A DNA stretch of 64,000 nucleotides from Paracorniculantispora psalliotae (lineage: Eukaryota > Ascomycota > Sordariomycetes > Hypocreales > Cordycipitaceae): the NCBI GenBank assembly GCA_002796755.1, contig PHFE01000083.1, positions 365,781-429,780 of the forward strand, read 5' to 3'. Position 1 is the first letter of the stretch. Each line of letters begins with the position of its first letter. The notes below the pieces were generated by a model, which was given only the letters and a program-made list of their open reading frames with translations, was not told where the DNA came from and did not search any database. Shown piece after piece: positions 33,233 through 42,347 of this stretch. Both the position numbers and the translations under genes were made by a program.

Positions 33233-34666
33233 TGGTATAAATTGGTTTTTAATAGAGGATTTTTGAGGAAGAGAAATAATTTTACTGGCAGTTACAAAAG
33301 TAGAGGAGAATAAATCGGTAGAATGGGGACCTGATATATATACACGGATAGCACAGTGTGATTATCAACGGCCGCCTCGGTTTGTATTTGATCATCATGG
33401 TCTAAACGCCCCTTGCATATTTGTCCCGCACATTATGGGTGCAAATCGGCATGATGACGCTGTGAAGCCCGAACCGCAGCCACGATATTCGACAAGTGTC
33501 TTGCATCACTTCTGCTCTTGTCGTCCTTGCCGGAAGGTGCTCAGCCTCATAGCTGAAAGCCACTATTTGCAAGTTGACCAGCAGTGGACGGGTGTAATAA
33601 GTCATGTACGAGCATGCGAACTCCCCTAACGGCAAATAAAATGCTCACTAGACTATTGGAGGCCGGAGTATTTGAAGGAGTACCGATGCCGGCGGACTGT
33701 GTGGTAATCACAACCAGGTCCAGCGTGTATGTGCCCGCATATATGTTGCGCTTGGAACAGATGTTTCTATTAGTTGCGATTATGTGATCGTATGTGCTGA
33801 TCTTTGCATAAGTCCGCCATGTCGTTATATGTCCGTCAACTATTTATATGCCCGCAAATAGGTATATGTCCGCAAAAAACCCCGCTGGTTTGACAACCCT
33901 TCTCTAGGATGATTTTAGCGTAATCGCAGAGCAGCTCAAACTGCTCCTTTCATAACCCCACGTTTCGGGTAAGGGTAATGGTGTGATGTCTGAGCGGGTG
34001 CATAAAGAACTGTTTTGATGATTTGCAAGCCCGCTGAAAAAACGATGGTTTATAGCGGACTGGCGTAGATGGTCCTGTGTAGCATGCGCGTTGAATTCCT
34101 TGAGCGACAGTCCCTGCTTATGCAACCAAGCACCAATGTGAATTCCTGCCTCCCAATTGCAATACTTTGTGCCACATTGTAAACTGCTTTCTCTCCGTAT
34201 CACAAACTACGCCTCGATAATTGATCTGTAGTACAGGCCGTGTCGCATGCAGCCCCGCTCATCACCCCCACTCCCCATGTTCGCCCAGGATTGGGCAATG
34301 TTAGCGTAATCTGGAGACTCTCCAGTGTTGCGTGCTTGGACTAGGTCTTGAGTAAGTCACTGCACCAACTTGGTTCATATATCTCGCCACCTTATGAGAG
34401 ACTAGCTCTACATTCACTCTTTTGGGTCGTGCCTCGGCTCAGTCAGACGTTACGGTTCACGCAATTTGACAAGCCCCTATACTCATGGTTTCGCAGAACT
34501 CACCAATGACCTCACTCGGTACGTCAGCTAGATAGTTGGTGTTTAAATGGCCAGCACCCCTCTGATGCATGGGGAGTCAGAGGCAACATTCATTCTCTAA
34601 TCGCACTTCTATTTATCACCTCGAACACCTACAACAGCTTTCATTTACTGCTATCTCGCCACCAAT
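33233..34666. other. Intergenic region with degenerate short repeats
   Basis: About 1.4 kb with no supported gene. It contains four degenerate copies of a 12-mer near 33728-33874 (listed separately). The minus-strand ORF at 33904-34203 has no family resemblance. Confidence 0.35.
33728..33874 (+). repeat. Four degenerate copies of TATATGYCCGCA
   Basis: TATGTGCCCGCA (33728-33739), TATATGTCCGTC (33826-33837), TATATGCCCGCA (33845-33856) and TATATGTCCGCA (33863-33874) lie in the same orientation within 147 bp. Spacing is irregular, so this is a dispersed motif cluster, not a uniform tandem array. It could be a binding-site cluster or the decayed end of a repeat element. Confidence 0.45.
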
Positions 34667-35143
34667 ATGCCCCTGTGGAAAATTTATCACACGCCGGATG
34701 CCTTCACCAAGCAGGAGGAAAAAGACGCAGTCGCGCAGGGTGCGACCGAATTTTACACCAAAGCCGGCCTGCCTGATTTTTACGTCCATGTGCTGTTCTT
34801 TCCTGTCCAAGTGAATGACAACTTCACTGCTGGCCGCAACCGATCAAAGTTTGTCATCCTGGAGATTGGCCACATTGCGCGCAACTGGAATGGGGATAAG
34901 AAATTTGCTCTATATGTGAAGAAGAACGTGGATCGTGTAATGATGCCGTATACAACGGACAGGGGCATTCATTTGGAATACGCGGTGTTGGAGGGACCAG
35001 CAGCCATGTGGAGAATTGATGGAATTGATCCGCCCGAAGCATTCAGCGCAGAGGAGAAGGAACAAGCTGAGATAAACCGAAAGATTTTGCAGGAAAAGTA
35101 CGAAGGGCATGCTGCCTTAAGTACTAAAGAGAGCCACCTTTAA
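34667..35143 (+). CDS. Tautomerase superfamily protein (cis-CaaD-like)
   Basis: Single exon, 158 residues. It begins MPLWKIYHTPDAFT, so Pro would become the N-terminal catalytic residue after removal of Met, the hallmark of the tautomerase superfamily. EKDAVAQGATEFYTKAGLPDFYVHV and FVILEIGHIARNW match the beta-alpha-beta unit of fungal and bacterial members near cis-3-chloroacrylic acid dehalogenase (Tautomerase_3). The length, about twice that of 4-oxalocrotonate tautomerase, fits fused-unit members. The natural substrate of the fungal proteins is unknown. Probably cytosolic. Confidence 0.85.
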   Translation: MPLWKIYHTPDAFTKQEEKDAVAQGATEFYTKAGLPDFYVHVLFFPVQVNDNFTAGRNRSKFVILEIGHIARNWNGDKKFALYVKKNVDRVMMPYTTDRGIHLEYAVLEGPAAMWRIDGIDPPEAFSAEEKEQAEINRKILQEKYEGHAALSTKESHL

Positions 35144-35595
35144 CGACCGTGGGACTTATAGCACCGTCCCTAAAGCTTGGGAGGGGAAGTCTAAACCGGC
35201 CACATCTATCGGTTAGAATAAAGGGATTAGTAAAAGAAGAAGAAAAACCAATAGGCTATCACCAGCCGTTCTCAGTATTCTATTTTCTGCTGGAGAAATT
35301 TATTGTCAGTCAGTGTCAATACTTCGACGTCGAGGAGCGGCCAGCAAATCGAAGTACATAGAGGAGCGCCTGTATGCCATTTTGGTATCGTTAGTTGCCC
35401 TAGTGCTTACCCCAGCCTCCGCGATCAGCGCCTGTGGCTTCAGGAAATATACCAGAGACTTTGATGCGTCGGAGGTCGTAAGCTCTCTCCCAGCAGGTAC
35501 GTACGATTATTTGCTTTCTGCATACGGTTACAGAAAGCAATAAAAAACGGGACCCCAATACCTTCGAAGGGCTGTTTCTTATCTGATTCGCATGT

Positions 35596-35690
35596 GCCAG
35601 GTTAGCCATGCTAGTTAGCGTATCGGGATGGTCTTCACCAAGCTTCGTCTTGAAAGTCTCCATCACCTGCAACTCAAGCCTCTCCGCTGG
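35596..35690 (-). pseudogene. Fragment of a STAND-type tetratricopeptide (kinesin light chain-like) repeat
   Basis: Reading the minus strand gives LELQVMETFKTKLGEDHPDT followed by LTSMANLA. This is the highly stereotyped TPR repeat found in the C-terminal halves of fungal NB-ARC/patatin-TPR proteins. The similarity stops abruptly after NLA, where family members continue into the next helix, and no upstream or downstream repeats are present. It is therefore a single-repeat relic, probably left by deletion or recombination of a larger NLR-type gene. Confidence 0.75.
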
Positions 35691-35797
35691 CCCCCGTTAG
35701 GGGCTCGAAAAGTCATATTAAATAACGTGATTTGTGAGCTCGAACCCACTGCACGGTCGAGGCACGTCCACGCGCGACAGATGTGCACTGGCGACAA

Positions 35798-35814
35798 TTT
35801 TCCCGACGGGAAAA
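35798..35814. repeat. 17-bp palindrome TTTTCCCG-A-CGGGAAAA
   Basis: Perfect 8-bp arms around a single central base, about 240 bp upstream of the GDSL esterase start. It might be a regulator site; chance occurrence is also possible. Confidence 0.3.
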
Positions 35815-36054
35815 AACGCGGAGTATACCCCCCACGTTGATCATGTTGCATCGACGAGCTGTCATCAAGCCTACATTTCGGACGCTATAAATCCACCAAA
35901 CGATTAACAGGGACTACTGCACACTAAAGCAAGGTGTTTTCTTGCTATGATATAGATACGTATATGTATAAGTCCATATATATCCAAGCCTTGTGCTGTC
36001 ACTTCTCCGCCAGCAAGAGTGCATTCACGGCTTTTTCGCGTCTCGACTTACACC

Positions 36055-37137
36055 ATGCTTACCTCCTCAGTCCTGGCACTGTCTGCTCTCGCCGCCGGCG
36101 TCGAGGCACGACATTTAAAAAAATTTGAAAATTTCGTCACTTTTGGAGATAGTTACACCGATGAATCCAGACTCGGCTATTTCTGGAGCCACGGCCACGG
36201 TCCACCACCCGGCGAGCTGACGCCGGAAAGCAACCAGACCTCCGTCGGCGGCTACTCCTGGGGCCGTGTGGTCGCCAACATCACCGGCGCCAATTACTAC
36301 GACTACGCTGTCGCGGGTGCCATGTGCGCCAACAACGTGACAAGCCACTGGTTTGACCCCATCAAGGATCTCATGCCGTCCATCCTCGACTACGAGGTGC
36401 CCGCCTTCGAGGCAGACCTCGCCTTCCCGAAGCTGTACCCCAACCGGGGTGCGGACAACACCGTGTACGCGGTCTGGATCGGCACGAATGATCTCGGCTC
36501 AGACGGCTTCCTGACGGATCGCAACGTCGCCGGCACAAGTCTGCCGAGTTTCGTAGACTGCGTGTGGGAAACCTTTGACCGCATCTACGCAACTGGCGGT
36601 CGGCACTTTGTGCTGCTCAACACTGTTCCACTGGAGAAATCGCCAATGTACGCGAGTCCGGAGAACGGCGGCACCGGCGACAACGAGTACTGGGGCACCA
36701 AGACGCACTACAACATGACGGAAATACAGTACAAAATGTTCGAGTACACCAGCAGTGCCAATGCCCTGTTTGAGCAAGGCTTGCCTTTCCATCTCCTGAT
36801 CAAGAAGCGATGGCCGCACGTCTCGTTCTCGCTGTTTGACGTGCATTCTCTTGTACTTGATATCCACTCAGCGCCGGAGCGCTACTTGACACAGCCGTCC
36901 AATGTGACCTGGCCATACAAATCGTGCAGCCCTGAAAGTGGCTGTCAGCAGTCCACGCTGCCAATGTCCAGCTTTTTATGGTACGTATTGGCGATGGCAT
37001 TTTGTCTTGACAGAGTACTGACATGGAATAGGTACGATGAAGTGCATCCCTCGGCAAGAACGAGCGAGATTGTCGCAGAGGAATTTATCAAGGTGGTCAA
37101 TGGCAGTTCTCAGTACGGCACGACTTACAACAGCTAG
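36055..37137 (+). CDS. Secreted GDSL-family esterase (CE16 acetylesterase-like)
   Basis: Exons 36055-36980 and 37032-37137 (51-bp intron) give 343 residues. MLTSSVLALSALAAGVEARH is a signal peptide. The GDSL nucleophile block is FVTFGDSYTDESRLG (Ser about 32). The oxyanion Gly/Asn blocks follow as GGYSWGRVVANITGANYYDYAV and AVWIGTNDLGSDGF. The catalytic Asp/His pair is YDEVHPSARTSEIV, which is only formed by splicing out the intron. This arrangement is typical of fungal carbohydrate esterase family 16 enzymes that remove acetyl groups from plant cell-wall sugars, though lipase-like activity is possible. Several N-glycosylation sites are present. Confidence 0.9.
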   Translation: MLTSSVLALSALAAGVEARHLKKFENFVTFGDSYTDESRLGYFWSHGHGPPPGELTPESNQTSVGGYSWGRVVANITGANYYDYAVAGAMCANNVTSHWFDPIKDLMPSILDYEVPAFEADLAFPKLYPNRGADNTVYAVWIGTNDLGSDGFLTDRNVAGTSLPSFVDCVWETFDRIYATGGRHFVLLNTVPLEKSPMYASPENGGTGDNEYWGTKTHYNMTEIQYKMFEYTSSANALFEQGLPFHLLIKKRWPHVSFSLFDVHSLVLDIHSAPERYLTQPSNVTWPYKSCSPESGCQQSTLPMSSFLWYVLAMAFCLDRVLTWNRYDEVHPSARTSEIVAEEFIKVVNGSSQYGTTYNS

Positions 37138-37168
37138 GAGAGCCTCCAATAGTTTAGTTTAACTTCTA

Positions 37169-37201
37169 GGCTCTCGATTAAGTATTAAGTATTAAGTATT
37201 A
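37169..37201. repeat. Short heptamer repeat (AAGTATT)n
   Basis: The sequence GATTAAGTATTAAGTATTAAGTATTAAA contains three to four tandem copies of a 7-bp unit just downstream of the esterase stop codon. It is a small AT-rich microsatellite in the 3' region. Confidence 0.6.
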
Positions 37202-37269
37202 AACATCAATGTCCGACCTCATTGCGCTCATTCCTTTATGCGTCCATCACATAAGCCATGCTCGTTACT

Positions 37270-38195
37270 TCAGTTTTCCGTTCCTCCTGTTCCAACCACC
37301 ACCGCACTCGCAGCTCTCGCCTGCGCATCGTAGTGTTCCTGCAGACGTTTTCGTCGTCGATTCTTCATCGCCGGTCTGACGCAGCACAGGCATATAATCG
37401 GCGTGCCCACGAAGATGATGGGCAGCCCCACCACGAGGAACCAGAAGATGGACGACCCGAGAAACCCGCCGCTTTCCTCCCGCTGGCACGAGCGGTCTGC
37501 ATCCGTGACCTTGGCGCCAGGCACCCAGGTCGCAATCTCCGCGTTTGTGCACTTGTCGCCGAGGCTGGGCGGCCGGGGCGTCATGGTCTTGGTGTCCGAC
37601 TTGGCCCATGTGATGTACCACGCTGTTTCGAACCGCTGCGTAGATGTGTGGTGGTACGGGTCGGCATACGGATCTGATGACGAGGATGCATCCGAAGTGG
37701 TAGTCGATGTGGCTGTCGTCTGCAAGCATCCGTCGATGCCATCGTGGTAGCCGCCGAACGGTGTGAAACCACTGCGAGAACGTAAGTAAGCTACTACTTT
37801 TTTTTTTTAAGGCTGCGACCGAGCGCATCTTGTTTATCGCTTCTGTGAACGTACCTAGGACAGCACACGGCAGAGGACTTGCGTGCATCTGCTTTTCCTT
37901 CGTAGTACCGCGTCTCTATATGGAGACCGTATGCAGTCCACGCCGACGGACAGACACCAGGGCTGAACCGCAGACCGAGGTCTCCGACCGTTGAGTTAGG
38001 CGCTTGCCCGTGATTACAGGCGTCTGAATCCGGCCCAATGTCGAGTAAATCCACAAAGGTGTAGGTGTTGGAGCCTCTTGTTTCCACAACTGTCGTGGTG
38101 AAGTCGAAATTTCCTGTGCAGGTGCCTGGGATCGCAAACGGCGTTGTCATTGGCGTTGGCGTAGCCGTCAAAGATGTTGTAGTCGTGTAGGCCAT
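37270..38195 (-). CDS. Single-pass membrane protein with Thr/Ser-rich ectodomain
   Basis: Exons 38195-37855 and 37771-37270 give 280 residues; the join gives CCPSGFTPFGGYHDG. There is no classical signal peptide (MAYTTTTSLTATPTPMTTPF). Several cysteines lie in the N-terminal half (GTCTGNF, DACNHG, GVCPSAW, AVCCPSGF). A Thr/Ser-rich stretch (QTTATSTTTSDASSSSDPYA) comes next, then a single hydrophobic helix SIFWFLVVGLPIIFVGTPI followed by CLCCVRP and a basic cytoplasmic tail KNRRRKRLQEHY. This topology (outside Cys/Thr-rich, one TM, short basic tail) resembles WSC/mid2-like wall-stress sensors in outline, but no named domain is recognised. It is convergent with the esterase gene. Confidence 0.78.
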
Positions 38196-39058
38196 TATCG
38201 CGGCTGAATTTTAGATGTATGTTGTGCCTATCTTCGTGCACCGATTTATATCCCCCAGGCGCTGACACTGATCCTGCGGCAGAGCAGTCTGCGGTATAAT
38301 GGAAAGTAGTGAATATGCCAATCGCAGGCCTCGACGGCGACCATTTACTAGCAGACGTGTTTGCAGACAAAAGGTCCTGATCCTGCGACGAAACAGGGAA
38401 GACCAGGCGCTGGCGCCCTAGACCAGGCTGCCTAGCGTGCGTGCGTCCAGTGAGAGAAGCTGCAGCTGCCGTGAAGGTGAAGGATCCTGCTAACGCCACC
38501 GTCGGGGCATTGCTGGGGGTAAAAATGTTACCAGCCAAATAATACCCCGTTATGCTATGAGGCAGCGATCGTTAGCCATTGGAGCAACAGCCCTGTAAGG
38601 CTCGGCTCTTGCTCTTGTCCCTGAGACGTTGTGCCCACTAAAAGAGAGATACTAAGGCGCCGCGCGTTGCACATTACTGTCTCAAGTTTGAAATATTAGA
38701 TTTTCTCTACTTTAAGTAGTTCCGATCTGCGCAAATGCAATGGCTTGCGGAGCGTCGTGGTTCTGCGTGTGGGCATCTCTTCGCTCGTATTAACGACGTA
38801 TTAACGACTCGAGCACTGCCTCTTTGGGAATGACATGCTCCACCTTCGCTTGCGTATTTACTCTCCGCGTATTAACGACCGAAGCAACGCGGCTAAACAA
38901 AATAATAAGATGAAAAACTCCAAAAATAGGGACTGGGAGACGTAATCACTCGAGTCAGTGGGCAAGATGAGAATGTATTAATACCAATGTTGCTACTCTT
39001 CCATCGTCCCAAAAGCTTCCCAACCACAACCTACAGACCAAGCACATTACCAAACGCA
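38196..39058. other. Divergent intergenic region with repeated 12-mer
   Basis: About 860 bp between the divergent membrane-protein gene and the RTA1 gene. It contains three identical copies of CGTATTAACGAC (listed separately). A minus-strand frame at 38014-38538 overlaps the membrane-protein gene and is not supported. Confidence 0.4.
38786..38879 (+). promoter_or_regulatory. Three identical CGTATTAACGAC sites upstream of RTA1
   Basis: Exact copies lie at 38786-38797, 38797-38808 (sharing one base with the first) and 38868-38879, 180-270 bp upstream of the RTA1 start codon. Three identical 12-mers in under 100 bp of promoter suggest a regulator-binding site. The Zn2Cys6 regulator at 40235 is a nearby candidate but nothing in the sequence proves the link. 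Confidence 0.45.
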
Positions 39059-39997
39059 ATGCCTACACTCGAGCTTCACGACGGCTATCCGCTTTGGCAT
39101 TATGTTCCAAGCAGGCCTGCCTCTGCGATTTTCATTGTTCTTTTTGCTTGCGCGACGGCTTATCACACGTTTCTGCTGGCCAAGCACCGACTATGGTTCT
39201 GCCTGCCCTTTGTCATTGGTGGTTTCTGTAAGTGCCGTCACTGCGAAACATGCACGGCCTAAGCCAAATGCCATGGAGCTAATTTCTTTGCTTTAGTTGA
39301 AACGGTCGGATATGTCGGGCGTTTCCTCGCGTACGATAAGACGGGCGAGCTGATCCCCTACATGCTGCAGTCCATCTTCCTGCTCCTAGCGCCGATTCTC
39401 TTCGCAGCCTCTCTGTACATGACTCTCGGTCGGGTTATCCGCGCCGTCGACGGCGAGAAATACTCTATAATCCGATCGAAATGGATCACTGGAATTTTCG
39501 TCACGGGAGACGTTGTCAGCTTCATGATCCAGGGCGGCGGCGCGGGGATGCTCGTCAAGGCCGACTCCGTGAGCAGCCACGACCTCGGGCAGAATATCAT
39601 CATCGGCGGCCTCATTTTCCAGATCCTCATCTTCGGCATCTTCTGCGCCGTCTCGCTGTCCTTCCACGTGCGTTTCACCCGAAATGGTCTCGTCAACTGC
39701 TACCTGGACGTTCCCTGGGAGGCTGTGCTCATGATGCTGTACGCCACGTCTGGCCTGATCATGGTCCGAAATGTATTTCGCGTCGTCGAGTACGCCATGG
39801 GCCAGGACGGTTACCTCCTTTCGAACGAGTGGTGCGTCTACGTCTTTGACGGCGTCCTCATGTTCTTGTCCATGGTATTTTTTGCCCTGCGATACCCGAA
39901 CCGCCTTTATCCCAAGCACCGTCCCGGTAGTGGTGTTGAGCTTCTGGATGCTGCCGCTGACCGGGCGAAGAGACGGGACTCCAAGCTGAATGTGTAG
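39059..39997 (+). CDS. RTA1-like lipid-translocating/stress membrane protein
   Basis: Exons 39059-39227 and 39297-39997 give 289 residues, joined as VIGGF-FETVGYVGRF. RTA1-family proteins are fungus-specific seven-helix plasma-membrane proteins linked to resistance to 7-aminocholesterol, sphingoid bases and some toxic compounds. Family features are an N-terminal short ectodomain (GYPLWHYVPSRPASAIF), ETVGYVGRF after helix 2, LLLAPILFAASLYMTLGRVI, the helix-4 block VTGDVVSFMIQGGGAGM, and RNVFRVVEYAMGQDGYLLSNEW before helix 7 (VYVFDGVLMFLSM). The basic C-terminal tail is cytosolic. All hallmark motifs are present. Confidence 0.94.
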
Positions 39998-40234
39998 GCG
40001 CAGCGCGTGGAAGGATGGGCAGCCTTGGCCTGCAGGGGCTCCATGAGATTTTACGTGGAATTTTGTAAAGCTAGAAGGATAGATAGATATCTAATAACAA
40101 TCATTATCATTTTCTTTGTATATTATAGCGGCGTTGGGAGCAACTCGGCGAGACGTTGGAGCAGGCCCACAACAGTGAACTCTCGCAGCGACACTTGCGT
40201 GGATTCGTATTTCCCTCTTGCACTACGCCTCTCA

Positions 40235-41536
40235 ATGACGCGAAAATCACACAAGAAATCCAGAAATGGCTGCGTCGAGTGCAAAAGACGACACATAAAA
40301 GTAAATCTCTCGCGTGCATACGTCACCCTGTTCTAACAATCCGATTAGTGCGATGAAGCCAAGCCTCAGTGCGGCAACTGCGTGGTGGTGGAGAGGACGT
40401 GCGAATACGCCGCAATACGGCGTCGCCAGCTGAGCCAGGCACAGCAACAACGGGCGGCGGCGCGACAATCCGATGTGCTCAATTCAATTCAGGAACAAAG
40501 TACGAGCCCAGCTGATCGCAGGTCGGCAAATGGTACTGTTCCTGGAAGCGCAGATGGTAACACGATAGCTACGCCGGCACATAGCGCCTCGACGGCGGCG
40601 TCCCCTGGTCACCATTTGACGTCGACCACGGGCGCAGATCCAGACGCGCCCGTGAACGTACACCACCTTCGACTCATTCTTCAGTTTTCTTTGTCTACAG
40701 CGGTACCTGAGCTTCCTGACCATCTCGCAAAGGGTGGCACTGAACTCGTGCTACGAATCGGAATGGAGACGCCCTATCTTCTGCACCAAATTCTCGCTCT
40801 ATCCGCGCGCTACCTTGCCTATCTACATCCGAATCAGTTCCAGTTCTACTACGGACAGGCCATCAAGTTCCAGACAAATGCCATTGAGGGCTTCAGCGCC
40901 GCGCAGCCTCTAACCAGAGACGCCTGCATGCCAGCCGTGTTATTCTCGTCTATTCTTTCACGACATTCTCTGGTAGACACGTTGAACACCCGCAAAGGAG
41001 ATTTTGCCGGGTTTCTTGACAGCTTCGTGCAATGCGCGCAGCTACAACGGGGCATCAGGGCCGTCGTGACAGGCGTATCCTGGGCAAGCTTGCTGAAATC
41101 TGACCTCGCGCCGTTTCTCAAATGGGGCACGAGCAGGTTGCACGCGACGGCGCGCGGCCACGAATGCGATCAGCTGCTAAGGCTGGTAGCGATAACACCC
41201 GGCTTGGATCCTGTCGCGCGAGAATCATGCCGGACAGCGGTTCATCACCTGCAAATCGGACTCGATGACCTGGCGACCCCGGTCCCGGACAAAAACTCGT
41301 ACCAGATGCTGTACAGTTGGAATATATACCTTCCAGAAGAGTTTATAGATTTGCTATCCCAGCATAGACCCGAAGCTGCGGCCATTATGGGATGGTATGC
41401 TGTATTATTACACCACGGCCGTCATATGTGGCAGATTGGCGATGCCGGTGCTTTTATTTTGGCTTCTTTGGTTGTCTTTTTGGGCGTTGAATGGTCGCAT
41501 TGGTTGGAGTGGCCACGATCAATGATTGAATCATGA
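40235..41536 (+). CDS. Zn2Cys6 transcription factor
   Basis: Exons 40235-40300 and 40349-41536 give 417 residues. The intron falls inside the zinc cluster, as is common: NGCVECKRRHIK joins to CDEAKPQCGNCVVVERTC, giving CX2CX6CX6CX2CX6C at about residues 13-38. A Gln/Ala-rich linker follows, then a fungal regulatory region starting VHHLRLILQFS, with LHQILALSARYLAYL and YYGQAIKFQTNAIEGFSA, the pattern of the fungal-specific domain 2 / Upc2-like group (sterol uptake regulators). It ends with GWYAVLLHHGRHMWQIGDAG. It lies 240 bp downstream of RTA1 on the same strand. An Upc2-like role in sterol or membrane stress would fit the neighbour but is inference. Confidence 0.9.
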
Positions 41537-42347
41537 CTGGCTTCATAAAATGTATTTTAGCTTTGCTGCTCTTTTTCGTTGCGAAATTTCCAACATCAAT
41601 CAATTGAACAACGTTCTCGGAGGAAGCTGGCAGGTGTATTCATGCAGGAAGCGCCCGGGTCAGGCCAGCACCATTGTAAAATGCCTTCAAGGTTTGCTTT
41701 CGAGTAAAAATATATAAATCTGATTTTATCATGAATAATTCACGATTGCATAGTGCGTCCAGCCGGAGTCGAGGCGTCTAATTTATTCACCGGTCGAGGT
41801 CTCTGCGGCTACCCGGAAGGGCTACAGGGGCATCTCTCGTTCACAGAAGCGCCAGCGGGATCACAGACCACATTATGCACTGTTGCTTCGTCGCCAAGTA
41901 GAAACGTTTCAAAATATCAAGTTTCATGTCATTTCTGATTTTTACGAATTGTTGTAAATATTGGCTGCTTTAAGGTTGGAGCTCATGTATGACAGTGGGT
42001 CATACCCGATGTAAGCTCCGATCGGGTTCGCGGTGAGACCCAGCCACTGAAGCAAGCAATACATCATCCAGCTGGGCATCAACATCTCGCTGCCCATCTG
42101 CCAAGCGGCTTTCATATATGGCTGATCGGATATCAAATCGAACATAATAAGATCCGGGCCACCATTACATTGTTTCGCCATCGCATCGCTTCGTTGGGCC
42201 GTCGCTGTAGTGCCAAGCCGAAATGCGGCTGAGCCTCGGCATTCTCCAGAATATCTTCATTTCATCATTAGTGGTAAACGCTCTTGTCGCCATCGGTCGA
42301 AACTTGAAGCGTGATGCTGACATTTTCTTTATCACCAGTTTGGCATC
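41537..42347. other. Intergenic region, one doubtful small ORF
   Basis: About 800 bp between the regulator and the hydrolase-like gene. The only part that looks coding is a 79-codon minus-strand ORF (41942-42181), listed separately with low confidence. Confidence 0.35.
41942..42181 (-). CDS. Small ORF, doubtful
   Basis: A 79-residue frame (MAKQCNGGPDLIMFDLIS...) with balanced amino-acid composition, rich in Met, Trp and Tyr (GSEMLMPSWMMYCLLQWLG), unlike typical random translation. It could be a small protein gene or the remnant of a larger one whose 5' part is lost or lies in another frame (an overlapping frame continues to 42485 across the neighbouring start). I do not recognise a family. 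Confidence 0.22.
   Translation of the reverse strand: MAKQCNGGPDLIMFDLISDQPYMKAAWQMGSEMLMPSWMMYCLLQWLGLTANPIGAYIGYDPLSYMSSNLKAANIYNNS

Larger units (their letters stand above)
35144..36054. other. Intergenic region containing a TPR relic
   Basis: About 900 bp. It holds a short decayed TPR coding fragment on the minus strand (35596-35690) and a 17-bp palindrome (35798-35814); otherwise nothing is recognised. Confidence 0.4.

Noticed and set aside
35690..35760. Possible tRNA: GTGGGTTCGAGCTCAC-like T-arm on the minus strand
   Set aside because: The arm has a six-base loop instead of seven and I found no matching acceptor, D or anticodon arms around it.
37169..37201. Heptamer repeat as a telomere-like array
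   Set aside because: Only three to four AT-rich units are present and they do not resemble the TTAGGG repeat; a plain microsatellite is sufficient.
38014..38538. 174-codon minus-strand frame that could be an upstream exon or separate gene
   Set aside because: It overlaps the membrane-protein gene in another frame and its unique part lacks any recognisable motif; the ATG at 38195 with the spliced model explains the locus.
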